The notes: generated by a model from the sequence alone, not told the origin. A stretch of DNA of 40,564 nt from Undibacterium sp. (GCF_030651495.1 NZ_JAUSFI010000011.1:1-40564); one strand, 5' to 3'. Counted from the first letter of the stretch, positions 25,664-36,640 are shown. Translations and numbers: made by a program.

Positions 25664-25978
25664 TTAGGTGTTTCGGACGCTATCGGGTTGTGGTGCTTGG
25701 ATGTTGGCACGCTGATCCACCAGTCGTTCTTTTTCGATTTCAGCGATAGTTTTTTTATGTTTAGAAATGTCCTTACGGTGATGGAATACGATAGGAACCA
25801 TTGCCAATATTCCCAAAATTGCACCCGACAAAAAAAAAGCCGCCAACAAAACAACTAAAGGCGCTGATTGTGCGTAACCCCAAAAAAACTGCAATGTGAC
25901 GATCTGGTCATTTTTCAACGCAAAACCAAAAAATGCAATGAAAATGATGCCCCAAAGAATTCTTGAAATAATTTTCAT
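25664..25978 (-). CDS. lapA: Lipopolysaccharide assembly protein A
   Basis: 104 aa, DUF1049 family. Two membrane segments (about residues 5-22 and 41-66) are followed by a charged cytoplasmic tail (HHRKDISKHKK onward, possibly coiled coil). The sequence KNDQIVTLQFFWG is typical of LapA. It works with LapB in LPS assembly control. It follows ihfB after a terminator at 26075-26113, so it probably has its own promoter. Confidence 0.9.
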   Translation of the reverse strand: MKIISRILWGIIFIAFFGFALKNDQIVTLQFFWGYAQSAPLVVLLAAFFLSGAILGILAMVPIVFHHRKDISKHKKTIAEIEKERLVDQRANIQAPQPDSVRNT

Positions 25979-26074
25979 GTCTGTACCTTATTTAACCTGA
26001 GTAAACAATGTCTTCATCACAGCGCCATTAATCTTCACACAAATAATTTACACGTAACACATGAAATTGTACGT

Positions 26075-26113
26075 GAAAAAAAACGGCATATCGGAAATCC
26101 GTTATGCCGTTTT
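26075..26113 (-). terminator. Intrinsic terminator downstream of ihfB
   Basis: Arms AAAACGGCATA (26080-26090) and TATGCCGTTTT (26103-26113) pair perfectly over 11 bp around a 12-base loop. On the minus strand, eight T residues follow (26076-26083). It begins 32 bp past the ihfB stop and separates it from lapA. Confidence 0.93.
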
Positions 26114-26144
26114 CATTTCTTTTGCATTAAATGCTTGCTGCCAC

Positions 26145-26450
26145 TTAATCATCAAGGATAGGCTGCCCTACCATGGCATCGACTCTTTCGCGCAACTCTT
26201 TGCCTGGCTTAAAATGAGGCACCCGTTTTTCGGGAACCATCACCTTGTCGCCGGATTTAGGATTACGTCCTATCCGTGGTGGCCGACTGTTCAACGCAAA
26301 ACTACCAAAGCCACGAATCTCTATGCGTTGAGCGGTAGACAACGCATCCGCCATCGCATCAAGTATAGCTTTGACTGCGACATCCACATCTTTTGCAATC
26401 AGCTGCGGATATCGCTCTGCCAGTCGAGCAATTAGCTCCGACTTCGTCAT
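26145..26450 (-). CDS. ihfB: Integration host factor beta subunit
   Basis: 101 aa. It is a bacterial HU/IHF-fold protein. The sequence [26 protein letters not shown] is typical of IHF beta. The DNA-bending arm includes [29 protein letters not shown], with the conserved GFGSF, R-x-GRNP. It bends DNA as a heterodimer with IHF alpha. It lies directly downstream of rpsA with a gap of 41 bp, as in Pseudomonas and E. coli, so it is likely transcribed with rpsA and stopped by the terminator that follows. Confidence 0.94.
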   Translation of the reverse strand: MTKSELIARLAERYPQLIAKDVDVAVKAILDAMADALSTAQRIEIRGFGSFALNSRPPRIGRNPKSGDKVMVPEKRVPHFKPGKELRERVDAMVGQPILDD

Positions 26451-26491
26451 AGTTGTTGAAACATCAAAAACCTCAATGACTTAGTTGTTGC

Positions 26492-28219
26492 TTAGTTCTT
26501 ATTGTCGAATTTTGCCTTCAACAATGCGCCCAGACTAGTAGTACCGGATGCAGCGTTAGAATTAGAACCCGTGTCAGAAGACATTTTTTGCATGGCTTCT
26601 TGTGTCTCAGCAGAATCTTTTGCTTTGATAGAGAGTTGGATACCACGTGCTTTACGATCAATGTTCAGCACCAGAGTTTCAACAGTGTCGCCAACTTTCA
26701 GGTGAGTACCGGCATCTTCCACGCGGTCGCGGGAGATTTCGGATGCACGCAAATAGCCTTCAACTTCGTCAGCCAATTGAATCACTGCACCTTTTGGCTC
26801 AACTGATTTAACAGTACCGATAACGATGGCACCTTTGTCATTCATTGCGCAATAGTTGTTGAATGGATCGCCTTCGAGTTGCTTAACACCCAAGGAAACG
26901 CGCTCACGCTCAACGTCGATAGCCAGAATAATGGCTTCCAGTTCGTCACCTTTCTTGAAGCGACGTACGGCTTCTTCGCCGGTTTCGTTCCAAGACAGAT
27001 CAGACAAATGTACCAGACCGTCGATGTTACCGGACAAACCGATAAATACGCCGAAATCAGTGATAGATTTGATTGCGCCACGGAGCTTATCGCCCTTCTT
27101 GTGGTTGATCGCGAAATCATCCCAAGGATTAGCTTTGCACTGTTTCATACCCAGGCTGATACGGCGACGATCTTCGTCGATTTCCAGAACCATGACTTCA
27201 ACTTCGTCGCCCAATTGAACAACTTTGTTTGGTGCAACGTTTTTGTTAGTCCAGTCCATTTCGGAAACGTGTACCAAACCTTCGATACCCTGCTCGACTT
27301 CAACGAATGCGCCGTAGTCAGTCAGGTTCGTTACTTTACCGAACAAACGGGTGTGTTGTGGATAACGACGTGACAGACCTGTCCATGGATCGTCGCCCAA
27401 TTGTTTTACACCCAGAGAAACACGGTTTTTCTCTTGATCAAACTTCAGAATCTTAGCAGTGATCTCTTGACCAACTGTCAATACCTCTGAAGGATGACGC
27501 ACACGACGCCATGCCAGATCAGTGATGTGCAACAGACCATCGATACCGCCCAGATCAACGAATGCGCCATAGTCAGTGATATTTTTAACGATACCGACGA
27601 CCACTGTGCCTTCTTTCAGTGTTTCCATCAATTTTTGACGCTCTTCGCCCATGGACGCCTCAACTACAGCGCGGCGGGACAGAACAACGTTGTTACGCTT
27701 ACGATCGAGCTTGATAACCTTGAATTCCAAGGTCTTGCCTTCGTAAGGTGTAGTGTCTTTTACTGGACGAGTATCGACCAGTGAACCTGGCAAGAAAGCG
27801 CGGATGCCGTTGGTCAGAACGGTCAAACCACCTTTAACTTTGCCATTGACAGTACCAATAACGATTTCGCCAGATTCCAACGCTTTTTCCAGCGCGAGCC
27901 ATGAGGCCAAACGTTTTGCTTTGTCACGGGACAGGATAGTGTCGCCGAAACCGTTTTCCAGCGAATCAATCGCTACGGAAACGAAATCACCGATATTAAC
28001 TTCCAGTTCGCCCTGGTCGTTTTTGAATTCTTCAACAGGGATAAAAGCTTCAGACTTGAGGCCAGCGTTAACGATCACGAAATTGTGGTCGATACGAACG
28101 ACTTCAGCAGAAATCACTTCACCGGAACGCATATCTTGACGTGACAGGGATTCTTCGAATAAAGCTGCGAAGCTATCTGCGCCGGTATCGAAATCTTGGG
28201 ACATGAAAACAGTAGACAT
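26492..28219 (-). CDS. rpsA: 30S ribosomal protein S1
   Basis: 575 aa from the ATG at 28219. It contains six S1 RNA-binding repeats, recognisable by recurrent [19 protein letters not shown]/VEGLVHxS patterns (for example [20 protein letters not shown] and [20 protein letters not shown]). The first two are diverged and bind the ribosome; the later ones bind mRNA. Length is slightly above E. coli S1 (557), from a short N-terminal extension and a Ser/Ala/Thr-rich tail ([20 protein letters not shown]). The upstream GTG at 28228 and the later ATG at 28204 are alternatives; none has a strong ribosome-binding site, which is usual for rpsA. It lies between cmk and ihfB, the conserved order. Confidence 0.96.
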   Translation of the reverse strand: MSTVFMSQDFDTGADSFAALFEESLSRQDMRSGEVISAEVVRIDHNFVIVNAGLKSEAFIPVEEFKNDQGELEVNIGDFVSVAIDSLENGFGDTILSRDKAKRLASWLALEKALESGEIVIGTVNGKVKGGLTVLTNGIRAFLPGSLVDTRPVKDTTPYEGKTLEFKVIKLDRKRNNVVLSRRAVVEASMGEERQKLMETLKEGTVVVGIVKNITDYGAFVDLGGIDGLLHITDLAWRRVRHPSEVLTVGQEITAKILKFDQEKNRVSLGVKQLGDDPWTGLSRRYPQHTRLFGKVTNLTDYGAFVEVEQGIEGLVHVSEMDWTNKNVAPNKVVQLGDEVEVMVLEIDEDRRRISLGMKQCKANPWDDFAINHKKGDKLRGAIKSITDFGVFIGLSGNIDGLVHLSDLSWNETGEEAVRRFKKGDELEAIILAIDVERERVSLGVKQLEGDPFNNYCAMNDKGAIVIGTVKSVEPKGAVIQLADEVEGYLRASEISRDRVEDAGTHLKVGDTVETLVLNIDRKARGIQLSIKAKDSAETQEAMQKMSSDTGSNSNAASGTTSLGALLKAKFDNKN

Positions 28220-28340
28220 AATATTCACGAGTTAGCCGGAATAGTGCAAAGACGCTATTTACCGGGTTAAGTTAAACAATCTCACACAGACTTTGCGTCC
28301 ATATGAAAACTCAATCTTTGACCATTAGATTAATAATTAA

Positions 28341-29009
28341 TCAGGTCGAAAGTTTTACTGCATTGGCATATAGATCTAATACGACATGAACAGCCTCATC
28401 GACTGTCATCTCGGAAGTATCTAGAATATACGCCCCTGGTGCGGGTTTGAGTGGTGCAGCGGCACGAACAGTATCTCTTGCATCGCGCTCAGCCAAATCT
28501 TTTACCAAGTCTTCCATATTAGCAGAAAAACCCTTTTCAATCAATTGCTTATATCGACGGTTCGCACGCGCCTCAACACTTGCCGTCAAATATACTTTTT
28601 GCGTGGCGTCAGGGAAAATCACTGTCCCCATATCGCGTCCATCAGCAACCAATCCTGGTGAATAACGAAAAGCAATTTGCAGGTCCAGCAATGCTTTGCG
28701 CACCTGAGGCAATACGGCTATTTTAGAAGCTGCCACACCGATCGCTTCAGCACGTACCGCGTCCGTCACATCCTCACCATCAAGCAAGACATGCCCTTTA
28801 ATAAAACGACATGGAAGTACTCGCGCCAATGCCGCCAACATTTCCTCGTTATCAAGCGCAATACCTTGGCGCGTCGCTGACAAGGCCGTCAAGCGGTACA
28901 AGGCACCAGAATCAAGATAGTGAAAACCCAGATGCTTAGCAACTCTGTGTGCTACCGTACCTTTACCTGAGGCTGTTGGGCCATCAATTGTAATGACAGG
29001 AATTATCAA
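28341..29009 (-). CDS. cmk: Cytidylate kinase
   Basis: 222 aa. It phosphorylates CMP and dCMP to the diphosphates. The P-loop is GPTASGKGT (residues 10-18), followed by the CMP-binding YLDSGALYR and [11 protein letters not shown] motifs and the lid-type [15 protein letters not shown]. Its start overlaps the aroA stop (ATGA), and rpsA follows after 121 bp. The aroA-cmk-rpsA-ihfB order is conserved in proteobacteria. Length is normal. Confidence 0.95.
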   Translation of the reverse strand: MIIPVITIDGPTASGKGTVAHRVAKHLGFHYLDSGALYRLTALSATRQGIALDNEEMLAALARVLPCRFIKGHVLLDGEDVTDAVRAEAIGVAASKIAVLPQVRKALLDLQIAFRYSPGLVADGRDMGTVIFPDATQKVYLTASVEARANRRYKQLIEKGFSANMEDLVKDLAERDARDTVRAAAPLKPAPGAYILDTSEMTVDEAVHVVLDLYANAVKLST

Positions 29010-30352
29010 AATAACTCCTTGTGATTAATCTTAGCAAATGCCTCGAAATAGTCAGGGAAAGTTTTTGCGACGCATTTTGGATCATTAATACGCATTGCAG
29101 CCCCTCGTCTAGCCACACCATCCAGCGTTGCCAGCGAAAAGCACATGGCCATGCGATGATCGTCATAGGTATCTATCGTTGCGGACTGAATCTGTGCTGG
29201 TGGCGTTACCGCCAGATAGTCTGCGCCTTCTTCCACAATCGCGCCCAGCTTGCGCAATTCAGTGGCCATGGCTGCGATGCGATCGGTTTCCTTGACCCGC
29301 CAACTAGCGATATTGCGCAATACCGTCGTGCCATTGGCATACAGGGCGGCCACTGCGATGGTCATGGCCGCATCTGGAATATGATTAAAATCCATATCAA
29401 TCGCCTGCAGTACGCCATTAGATTTGGCTTCCATCCAGTTGTCTCCACGAGTAATGGTGGCGCCCATTTTTTCCAATGCTTCAGCGAACCGCACATCACC
29501 CTGTATACTATTAAGACCCACACCTTCCACTCTGACAGGACCGCCGGCAATTGCGCCCGCAGCTAAAAAATACGACGCAGAAGAAGCGTCGCCTTCAACA
29601 TGAATCACGCCAGGCGAGACGTAGTGCTGGCCCGCCTTAACAGTAAATACCTGCCAGCCCTCTCGTTCCACATCCACGCCGAAACGCTGCATCAGGTTCA
29701 GGGTAATTTCAATATATGGCTTAGAAATTAACTCACCGATCACTTCAATTGTCACATCCTGATGTTGCGCCATCAAAGGTGCGGCCATCAACAATGCCGT
29801 CAGAAACTGGCTTGACACATTGCCTTTGACTTGCATGCGATGGGCGTGGATATGGCCGCGCTGGATATGCAAGGGAGGGAAACCAGCATTACCGGTATAA
29901 GAAATTTGGGCACCAACCCCGTTCAAGGCATCGACCAGATCAGCTATCGGTCTTTCGTGCATGCGTGCCACGCCGTGCAAAGTGTAATCTCCTCCCAAGA
30001 CTGCCAGAGCGGCGACCAAAGGCCGGATTGCGGTACCCGCGTTACCCATAAACAGATCGGCATGGTGCTTAGGCAGAATACCGTTGATGCCTTGCACGGT
30101 ATAATTTTGGCTAGACTCGTCCTGCGTCCAGTGCACACCTAAACTATGCAGTGCATTCAACATCACTAAGGTATCGTCAGACGCCAATAAATCCATAATC
30201 TGCGTACTGCCTTTAGCCAGTGCCGCCAGCAACAAAATACGATTGGAAATGCTTTTAGAGCCGGGCAAACGCACGCACCCCTCTGCTTGCATCACAGGAT
30301 GCAAATCAAGATAATGCGGGTAGTGTTTATTCTGTTGATTATGTTGATTCAT
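29006..30352 (-). CDS. aroA: 3-phosphoshikimate 1-carboxyvinyltransferase (EPSP synthase)
   Basis: 448 aa. It joins shikimate-3-phosphate and phosphoenolpyruvate, the sixth step of the chorismate pathway. Motifs include [10 protein letters not shown] near the N-terminus (Lys, Ser and Arg of the substrate site), the [11 protein letters not shown] stretch, and [13 protein letters not shown] near the C-terminus. The GNAGTA sequence with Gly before the Thr-Ala pair is that of glyphosate-sensitive class I enzymes. It follows tyrA after 97 bp, and its stop overlaps cmk. The ribosome-binding site is weak. Confidence 0.95.
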   Translation of the reverse strand: MNQHNQQNKHYPHYLDLHPVMQAEGCVRLPGSKSISNRILLLAALAKGSTQIMDLLASDDTLVMLNALHSLGVHWTQDESSQNYTVQGINGILPKHHADLFMGNAGTAIRPLVAALAVLGGDYTLHGVARMHERPIADLVDALNGVGAQISYTGNAGFPPLHIQRGHIHAHRMQVKGNVSSQFLTALLMAAPLMAQHQDVTIEVIGELISKPYIEITLNLMQRFGVDVEREGWQVFTVKAGQHYVSPGVIHVEGDASSASYFLAAGAIAGGPVRVEGVGLNSIQGDVRFAEALEKMGATITRGDNWMEAKSNGVLQAIDMDFNHIPDAAMTIAVAALYANGTTVLRNIASWRVKETDRIAAMATELRKLGAIVEEGADYLAVTPPAQIQSATIDTYDDHRMAMCFSLATLDGVARRGAAMRINDPKCVAKTFPDYFEAFAKINHKELF

Positions 30353-30449
30353 GCTTGGTTTTTTGCTCTGTATTTTGCTTTATAGGCAATTTAATGGAAA
30401 TGCAAGCGATCAAGGCTGTTTAAGCTACCTTAGCAAAATTTAGCTAAGC

Positions 30450-31379
30450 TCAATCACCGCCATCCTTGTTTTGTTTTTCTGCTGACTCTATAGCAGCAAT
30501 CCAATTATGCCTTGCCCGCTGCGCATTGGCGTAAATCGACTCAATCGCCGGCGCATCTCGGTTCAGCAAATGCCAACGTAAACGCGCTAGCTGTTCGGTA
30601 TAGGAATCCAATTCCTGTAACATCGCATCACGATTTGCCAGCGTGATATCGCGCCACATTTCAGGCGATGAACCAGCGATACGGGTAAAGTCTCGAAACC
30701 CGCTGGCGGCATATTGAAACAATCTATCCGCATGCGGTTTTCTAGCGATATCATCGACTAGCGCATAGGCTAGCAAATGTGGCAAATGACTGACCGAGGC
30801 GAACACGGCATCATGCTCGGAGGGGCTCAGATGGTGGATGATTGCGCCACACTGTTGCCATGCACCGGCAACCTTCATGACATCCGCTTCGACGTTTTCA
30901 GGTAAGCGGGTAATGACCGTTTTTTTACCTGTATATAAATCTGCCAATGCGGCATCAGGGCCATTGAGCTCGCGGCCAGCAATCGGATGCGCCGGGACAA
31001 ATTGCGCCAGCTTATCGCCCATCACCTCACGCGCCGCAGCAACGACGTCAGCCTTGGTGCTGCCAGCGTCAGTGACCACGGTGCCGGCCTGCAAATGTGG
31101 TTGAATGGAAGATAAAATGGCGGCTGTCTGGGCGACTGGGGCGGCGATCAAGATGAGATCGGCACCCTGCACTGCCGCTTCTATCGAAGTGGCGATTTCA
31201 TCAATGATGCCGAGCTGTTGCGCGCGCTGCAAAGAAGCGAGACTGCGACCCACACCAATCACTTGCTGTACCGCGCCTGCTTTTTTCAAGGCCAGAGCAA
31301 AAGAGCCGCCAATCAGCCCGACACCAAAGATCACTATGCGTTTAAATACTTGCTGCGTCACCTTGCCCTCACTCCCCAT
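30450..31379 (-). CDS. tyrA: Prephenate/arogenate dehydrogenase
   Basis: 309 aa from the ATG at 31379. It makes the tyrosine precursor by oxidative decarboxylation of prephenate (or arogenate). The NAD(P) motif is IFGVGLIGGS near the N-terminus. The segment PAHPIAGRELNGPDAA and the SPSEHDAVFASVSHLPHLLA helix carry the conserved active-site His and Ser/Arg. No chorismate mutase domain is fused. A GTG at 31361, with GAGG five bases upstream, is an alternative start that fits family N-termini about as well. It lies between pheA and aroA, giving an aromatic amino acid block. Confidence 0.93.
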   Translation of the reverse strand: MGSEGKVTQQVFKRIVIFGVGLIGGSFALALKKAGAVQQVIGVGRSLASLQRAQQLGIIDEIATSIEAAVQGADLILIAAPVAQTAAILSSIQPHLQAGTVVTDAGSTKADVVAAAREVMGDKLAQFVPAHPIAGRELNGPDAALADLYTGKKTVITRLPENVEADVMKVAGAWQQCGAIIHHLSPSEHDAVFASVSHLPHLLAYALVDDIARKPHADRLFQYAASGFRDFTRIAGSSPEMWRDITLANRDAMLQELDSYTEQLARLRWHLLNRDAPAIESIYANAQRARHNWIAAIESAEKQNKDGGD

Positions 31380-31418
31380 CAAAACATCATCCGGCTTACT
31401 ACAAACTCAAAAACACCA

Positions 31419-31443
31419 GCGCACTATCCATGCGGGTTTCCAG
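31419..31443. repeat. Copy C of a dispersed intergenic repeat
   Basis: GCGCACTATCCATGCG at 31419-31434 is identical to 11029-11044. It continues as GGTTTCCAGCC, which resembles copy A at 6018-6031. It lies in the 131-bp gap between pheA and tyrA, where no reading frame is supported. Confidence 0.5.
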
Positions 31444-31510
31444 CCATTTTAGTGCCAGAAGGCGCATCGCTATTGCGTTATGCCCTGCGCACTCTGTTTT
31501 TGGCTTCAAT

Positions 31511-32584
31511 TCACACCGTACAGGGATAAGAACCCAATACTTTAAAGAACGCCGCGTTGTCATTCAGCTCTGCCATCGCCGCCGCTACCTTGCCATCCAT
31601 CACGTGACCTTCGACGTCGACATAGAAATAGTATTCCCAGTTACCGGTACGTGCCGGACGCGATTCAAAGCGCGTCATTGAAACGCCATGTTTGGACAAA
31701 GGTGCAAGTAAGTTGTACACTGCGCCCGCTTTGTTCGGCACCGCTAACACCAACGAAGTCTGATCCTTACCGCTAGGCGTGGTTCGCAAGCGGCCAATCA
31801 CAGCAAAGCGGGTGCGATTGTGCGGATCATCCTGAATATGCGCACTGACGATACCAAGATGATATTGCTGTCCGGCGATTTCGCTGGCGATCGCCGCCAC
31901 ACTAAAGTCACCACTGGCCATGCGCGCCGCTTCAGCGTTCGATGCCACGGCCTGACGTTCTACATGGGGATAATGCTGATTCAGCCAAGCCTGGCACTGC
32001 GCCAGTGCTTGTGAATGGGCGCAAATGCGAGTAATGCCTTCCATGTTGCCGGATTTACTCATCAGACTATGCTGGACGGGGATCGCCAATTCGCCGCTAA
32101 TCGCCAAACTGGTTTGCAACAATAAATCCAGCGTCCGATTGATTGCACCTTCAGAAGAGTTTTCAATTGGCACCACGCCAAAATCTGCGGTACCAGCTTC
32201 AGTCGCACGAAATACTTCATCGATAGAAACACAGGGAAGAGCTTGAATTGCATGGCCAAATTGTTGATATACCGCCTGCTCACTAAAGGTGCCGACCGGC
32301 CCTAAAAATGCCACGACGACACGCCGCTCCAGGGCACGACAAGCTGACATAATTTCGCGAAAGATCAACTGCACATCATCGCTATTGAGAGGACCAGGAT
32401 TACGCTCTGCCACACCACGCAAGACCTGCGCTTCACGCTCAGGGCGAAACACCGGCGCATTGGTTTCCGCCTTCAGATGTCCAACCGCTTCCGCGACGCG
32501 CGCACGTTGGTTCAGTAAATCGAGGATCTGTGCATCAATGGCATCAATCTGATGACGCAAAGGGAGTAATTTATTGTCGCTCAT
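31511..32584 (-). CDS. pheA: Bifunctional chorismate mutase/prephenate dehydratase
   Basis: 357 aa. A chorismate mutase domain (about 1-85, starting LLPLRHQIDAIDAQILDLLN, with the R-x-x-V segment) is fused to a prephenate dehydratase domain (about 92-270; VAFLGPVGTFSEQA and the catalytic TRF in NRTRFAVIG). A C-terminal ACT domain (TSLVLAVPNKAGAVYNLL) carries the GALxxLL- and ESRP-type phenylalanine-binding stretches. It makes phenylpyruvate, so it should be feedback-inhibited by phenylalanine. The ATG at 32584 fits the family; the open frame extending to 32764 crosses two palindromes and looks non-coding. It follows serC. Confidence 0.95.
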   Translation of the reverse strand: MSDNKLLPLRHQIDAIDAQILDLLNQRARVAEAVGHLKAETNAPVFRPEREAQVLRGVAERNPGPLNSDDVQLIFREIMSACRALERRVVVAFLGPVGTFSEQAVYQQFGHAIQALPCVSIDEVFRATEAGTADFGVVPIENSSEGAINRTLDLLLQTSLAISGELAIPVQHSLMSKSGNMEGITRICAHSQALAQCQAWLNQHYPHVERQAVASNAEAARMASGDFSVAAIASEIAGQQYHLGIVSAHIQDDPHNRTRFAVIGRLRTTPSGKDQTSLVLAVPNKAGAVYNLLAPLSKHGVSMTRFESRPARTGNWEYYFYVDVEGHVMDGKVAAAMAELNDNAAFFKVLGSYPCTV

Positions 32585-32593
32585 AAGTAACCT

Positions 32594-32634
32594 AAAAACC
32601 GTTTTTGTATCGCAATAATGCGCCTGACAGGCGC
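32594..32634 (-). promoter_or_regulatory. Palindromes in the pheA leader
   Basis: A perfect 15-bp palindrome, GCGCCTG-A-CAGGCGC, occupies 32620-32634. A second one, AAAAAC-C-GTTTTT, lies at 32594-32606. Both fall within 50 bp upstream of the pheA start. The first could be an operator or an RNA hairpin controlling pheA. No leader peptide rich in Phe codons is seen, so classical attenuation is not supported. Confidence 0.4.
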
Positions 32635-32774
32635 GCACATTATTAGTAAGCCTGCGCACCCCACAGATCTCCCGCCAAGCTTTTGGCTCGGTTCGCCAGC
32701 GCCACGGTTTCCAGGTAATGGTGTTGTTCCATGCGAAGAAAGGGCTAACGATGAGAGAAATCAAACTACTTTAT

Positions 32775-32801
32775 GGCGCACTTCGCCGTAGCAAGTGCGC
32801 C
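32775..32801 (-). terminator. Hairpin after serC (weak terminator)
   Basis: GGCGCACTT (32775-32783) pairs perfectly with AAGTGCGCC (32793-32801) around a 9-base loop, 16 bp downstream of the serC stop. On the minus strand ATAAAGTAG follows and there is no T-tract, so termination, if any, is inefficient; it may also stabilise mRNA. Confidence 0.45.
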
Positions 32802-32817
32802 AAACCAGCATCACCGC

Positions 32818-33921
32818 TTAAGCGTGACTACTGGCAAATTCTTGCATGAAGCTCACTAATGCCTGCACGCCCTCAATAGGCATAGCGTTGTAGATAGACG
32901 CACGCATACCACCTACCGACTTATGACCTTTTAGCTGCAATAGACCCCACGCTTTCGCTGCAGTCAAAAAATCTGCATTTAACGCTTCATTTTTGAGAAA
33001 AAATGGTATGTTCATGCGTGACCGGCAATCTTTCGCAATCCGAGTTTCATAAAAATCAGTCGCATCCAGGTAGCCGTATAGCAGCTCCGCCTTAGCGATA
33101 TTTTTTTGCTCGATCGCGGCCACGCCGCCTTGGCGCTTGAGCCATTGAAACACCAAGCCCGCGATATAAATCGCATAGGTCGGTGGCGTATTAAACATCG
33201 AATCGTTATCTGCCACTATCTTCCAGTCGAAAGCGGAAGGGCAACATGGCAAAGCATGACCCAACAAATCATCACGCACGATCACGATAGTCAGGCCAGC
33301 TGGACCGATGTTTTTTTGCGCACCACCGTAGATCACTCCGTATTGGCTGACATCGATCACACGCGACAATATGTGCGAAGACATATCCGCCACCAGCGGA
33401 GCCCCATTTGTATCGATGGCGACATCAGGCACGAATTGGTATTCGATACCATCAATGGTTTCATTGGTGCAGATGTGGATGTAAGCAGCATCTTTGCTAA
33501 GCTGCCAACTAGCACGAGGGGGGATGGCAGCAAATTTTTCAGCCTCAGACGAGGCTGCAACATTCACGTTGCAATATTTTTTTGCTTCTTTGATCGACTT
33601 AACTGACCAGGACCCGGTATTGATGTAATCAGCGGTAGCAGGCTGCGGCTTAAGTCCAGCCAAATTCATCGGCACGATTGCATTTTCAGCAAGCGCTCCG
33701 CCCTGCATGAACAAGATTTTGTAATTCGCTGGCACCGCCAGTAAATCACGCAAGTCTTGTTGTGCAGCTTGAATAATGGAAGTAAATTCAGCACCACGAT
33801 GACTCATTTCCATCACCGACATACCGCTGCCGTGCCAATCTAACATTTCGGCAGCGGCCTGCCGCAATACTTCTTTCGGCAACACTGCCGGACCGGCAGA
33901 AAAATTAAATATCGTCGTCAT
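32818..33921 (-). CDS. serC: Phosphoserine aminotransferase
   Basis: 367 aa. It is PLP-dependent and converts 3-phosphohydroxypyruvate to phosphoserine (serine synthesis), and the related step of pyridoxine synthesis. [17 protein letters not shown] opens the protein, the PLP lysine is in [12 protein letters not shown], and the C-terminal [12 protein letters not shown] and [15 protein letters not shown] are family-typical. The ATG at 33921 starts 4 bp after the gyrA stop and has GGAG upstream; an earlier in-frame start would overlap gyrA by 44 bp. The gyrA-serC-pheA order is the same as in Pseudomonas aeruginosa. Confidence 0.96.
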   Translation of the reverse strand: MTTIFNFSAGPAVLPKEVLRQAAAEMLDWHGSGMSVMEMSHRGAEFTSIIQAAQQDLRDLLAVPANYKILFMQGGALAENAIVPMNLAGLKPQPATADYINTGSWSVKSIKEAKKYCNVNVAASSEAEKFAAIPPRASWQLSKDAAYIHICTNETIDGIEYQFVPDVAIDTNGAPLVADMSSHILSRVIDVSQYGVIYGGAQKNIGPAGLTIVIVRDDLLGHALPCCPSAFDWKIVADNDSMFNTPPTYAIYIAGLVFQWLKRQGGVAAIEQKNIAKAELLYGYLDATDFYETRIAKDCRSRMNIPFFLKNEALNADFLTAAKAWGLLQLKGHKSVGGMRASIYNAMPIEGVQALVSFMQEFASSHA

Positions 33922-33925
33922 CCGA

Positions 33926-36610
33926 TTACTCCGTCTCTCCAGTGCCGGGTTCAGTACTTGCACTTGCATCCAAGCCGGCTTCTAAGCTGGCATCAACTTC
34001 AGTCTCATTATCGATATCAACTTCGACATCCACATCCGTTTCAACAATGCGCTGCAGGCCAGACAATTTAGTACCGTCTTCGACGGCGATCAGCGTCACG
34101 CCTTGCGTTGCTCTGCCCATTTCGCGAATCTCTGCAACACGCGTACGAATCAGCACACCGCCGGTAGTAATCAACATGATTTCGTCATTAGTGTCGACCA
34201 GGGTAGCCGCGACCACTTTACCGTTGCGTTCAGAAGTTTGAATCGCGATCATACCTTTGGTGCCGCGACCATGTCGCGTGTATTCGGCGATAGGTGTGCG
34301 TTTTCCATAACCATTTTCGGTGGCAGTCAAGACCGATTGCTGTTCGTTTTCTGCCACTAACAAGGCAATCACTTGCTGACCTTCCTCCAGATTCATTCCG
34401 CGTACACCGCGCGCGGTGCGCCCCATAGGACGGACATCGTTTTCATCGAAGCGTACCGCTTTGCCAGAATCGGAGAACAACATCACATCATGCTTGCCAT
34501 CGGTCAGTGCCGCGCCAATCAGGAAATCACCCTCATCCAGCGCCACCGCAATAATGCCGGCCTTGCGTGGATTGCTAAAATCATTCAGAGGTGATTTCTT
34601 CACCGTGCCCAGGCTGGTCGCCATGAAGATGTAATGGTCTTCAGGGAAGCTGCGGTTATCGCCAGACAAAGGCAGAATCACGGTAATTTTTTCGCCATCC
34701 AAGAGCGGGAACATATTCACGATAGGTTTGCCGCGCGAATTGCGCGAACCTTGCGGCACCTCCCATACCTTCAGCCAATACAGACGGCCGCGGTTACTGA
34801 AGCACAGGATGTAATCATGCGTGTTAGCAACAAATAATTGCTCGATCCAGTCATCATCCTTAGTCGCCATCGCTTGCTTGCCACGGCCGCCGCGCTTCTG
34901 CGCGCGGTATTCGGACACCGGTTGCGATTTCATGTAACCGGTATGCGACAAGGTCACCACCATATCCAAAGGCGTGATTAAATCTTCGGTTTCCAGATCG
35001 GTCGCATTCAGGACGATTTCTGAACGGCGCACATCTTTATTGCCTGCGCCGTATTCATTCATACAGGCAGTCAATTCATCCGTAATAATCACGGTGACGC
35101 GCTCTGGCTTGGACAAGATATCCAGCAGATCGGCGATTTCTGACATCACGTCTTTGTATTCATTGACGATCTTGTCTTGTTCCAGACCGGTCAAGCGCTG
35201 CAAACGCATTTGCAAAATTTCTTGCGCCTGATCATCCGACAACTTGTACAAACCGTCTTTTTGAATGCCGTAATGTTTCGGCAGGCTCTCCGGGCGAAAA
35301 GCATCGATACCGCCAGGATTATCGGCCGCAGTGCGCGTCAACATTTCGCGCACCATCGAACTATCCCAGGCGCGATTCATCAACTCCAACTTCGCCAGCG
35401 GCGGTGTCGGGGCAGCTTTGATGATGGCGATAAAATCATCGATATTCGCCAGCGCAACGGCCAGACCTTCCAGCACATGGCCACGTTCGCGTGCCTTGCG
35501 CAATTCAAATACGGTACGGCGCGTGACGACTTCACGACGATGTTCAAGGAAACATTCCAGCATCTGCTTCAGATTCAGCAGTTTTGGCTGGCCATTCACC
35601 AGCGCCACCATATTCATGCCAAAAGTGTCTTGCAACTGGGTCTGCTTATACAGATTATTCAAGACCACTTCTGGCACTTCGCCGCGCTTAAGCTCGATGA
35701 CGACGCGCATGCCGGACTTATCTGATTCGTCGCGGATATCAGAGATACCTTCGAGTTTTTTATCGCGCACGTTTTCGGCGATACGTTCCAGCAGGGATTT
35801 TTTATTGACCTGGTAAGGCAGCTCATCAACGATGATCGCGGTGCGACCTTCTTTGCCATATTCTTCAAAATGCGTTTTTGCCCGCATCACCACACGGCCG
35901 CGACCAGTGCGATAGCCATCGCGCACACCAGAGACACCGTAAATAATACCGGCCGTCGGAAAATCCGGTGCAGGGATGATTTCTATCAGTTCGTCTATCG
36001 TGCAATCCTGATTGCGCAGTACATGCAAGGCACCAGTAATGACTTCAGTAATATTGTGGGGAGGGATATTTGTTGCCATACCCACGGCAATACCGGACGC
36101 GCCATTAATCAGCAAATTAGGAATACGCGTTGGCAACACCGACGGCTCCTTCTCTTTACCGTCATAGTTAGGAACGAAATCGACAGTTTCTTTTTCGATA
36201 TCGGCCAAAATTTCGTTGGCAATTTTATCCAGGCGACACTCGGTATAACGCATCGCCGCTGCACTGTCACCATCGACCGAACCAAAGTTACCCTGACCAT
36301 CGACCAAGGTATAACGCAGCGAGAAATCTTGCGCCATACGCACCAGCGTGTCGTAAATAGAGGCGTCACCATGCGGATGGTACTTACCCATGGTCTCACC
36401 GACGACACGGGCACATTTCACAAACGGACGATTATAAACATTGTTCATTTCATGCATCGCGAACAAGACGCGTCTATGCACAGGCTTTAAGCCATCACGA
36501 ACATCCGGCAAGGCACGACCAACAATCACGCTCATAGCGTAATCGAGGTAGCTTTTGCGCATTTCTTCTTCAAGGGAAATCGGGAGTGTTTCTTTAGCGA
36601 ATTGATCCAT
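33926..36610 (-). CDS. gyrA: DNA gyrase subunit A
   Basis: 894 aa. It is the breakage-reunion subunit, with catalytic Tyr122 in AAMRYTE and the QKRGGRGKQ GyrA box in the C-terminal wrapping domain. An acidic tail (about the last 35 residues, Asp/Glu-rich with [14 protein letters not shown]) resembles regulatory tails of other gyrases. The quinolone-determining stretch reads [10 protein letters not shown]: residue 83 is Ala in place of E. coli Ser83, residue 84 is Ser, and Asp87 is kept. The ATG at 36610 ([20 protein letters not shown]) is the family start; a longer frame to 36736 crosses the promoter. The serC gene follows 4 bp after the stop. Confidence 0.96.
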   Translation of the reverse strand: MDQFAKETLPISLEEEMRKSYLDYAMSVIVGRALPDVRDGLKPVHRRVLFAMHEMNNVYNRPFVKCARVVGETMGKYHPHGDASIYDTLVRMAQDFSLRYTLVDGQGNFGSVDGDSAAAMRYTECRLDKIANEILADIEKETVDFVPNYDGKEKEPSVLPTRIPNLLINGASGIAVGMATNIPPHNITEVITGALHVLRNQDCTIDELIEIIPAPDFPTAGIIYGVSGVRDGYRTGRGRVVMRAKTHFEEYGKEGRTAIIVDELPYQVNKKSLLERIAENVRDKKLEGISDIRDESDKSGMRVVIELKRGEVPEVVLNNLYKQTQLQDTFGMNMVALVNGQPKLLNLKQMLECFLEHRREVVTRRTVFELRKARERGHVLEGLAVALANIDDFIAIIKAAPTPPLAKLELMNRAWDSSMVREMLTRTAADNPGGIDAFRPESLPKHYGIQKDGLYKLSDDQAQEILQMRLQRLTGLEQDKIVNEYKDVMSEIADLLDILSKPERVTVIITDELTACMNEYGAGNKDVRRSEIVLNATDLETEDLITPLDMVVTLSHTGYMKSQPVSEYRAQKRGGRGKQAMATKDDDWIEQLFVANTHDYILCFSNRGRLYWLKVWEVPQGSRNSRGKPIVNMFPLLDGEKITVILPLSGDNRSFPEDHYIFMATSLGTVKKSPLNDFSNPRKAGIIAVALDEGDFLIGAALTDGKHDVMLFSDSGKAVRFDENDVRPMGRTARGVRGMNLEEGQQVIALLVAENEQQSVLTATENGYGKRTPIAEYTRHGRGTKGMIAIQTSERNGKVVAATLVDTNDEIMLITTGGVLIRTRVAEIREMGRATQGVTLIAVEDGTKLSGLQRIVETDVDVEVDIDNETEVDASLEAGLDASASTEPGTGETE

Positions 36611-36640
36611 TGGCAGGCCGGCAGATGTAGAGCTTGGTTG

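Noticed and set aside
31383..31510. Remnant of hisC between pheA and tyrA, expected from Pseudomonas gene order
   Set aside because: No aminotransferase motif can be read in any frame; the gap holds only the repeat copy.
32585..32764. N-terminal extension of pheA
   Set aside because: It crosses two palindromes and shows no family similarity; the ATG at 32584 gives the usual N-terminus.
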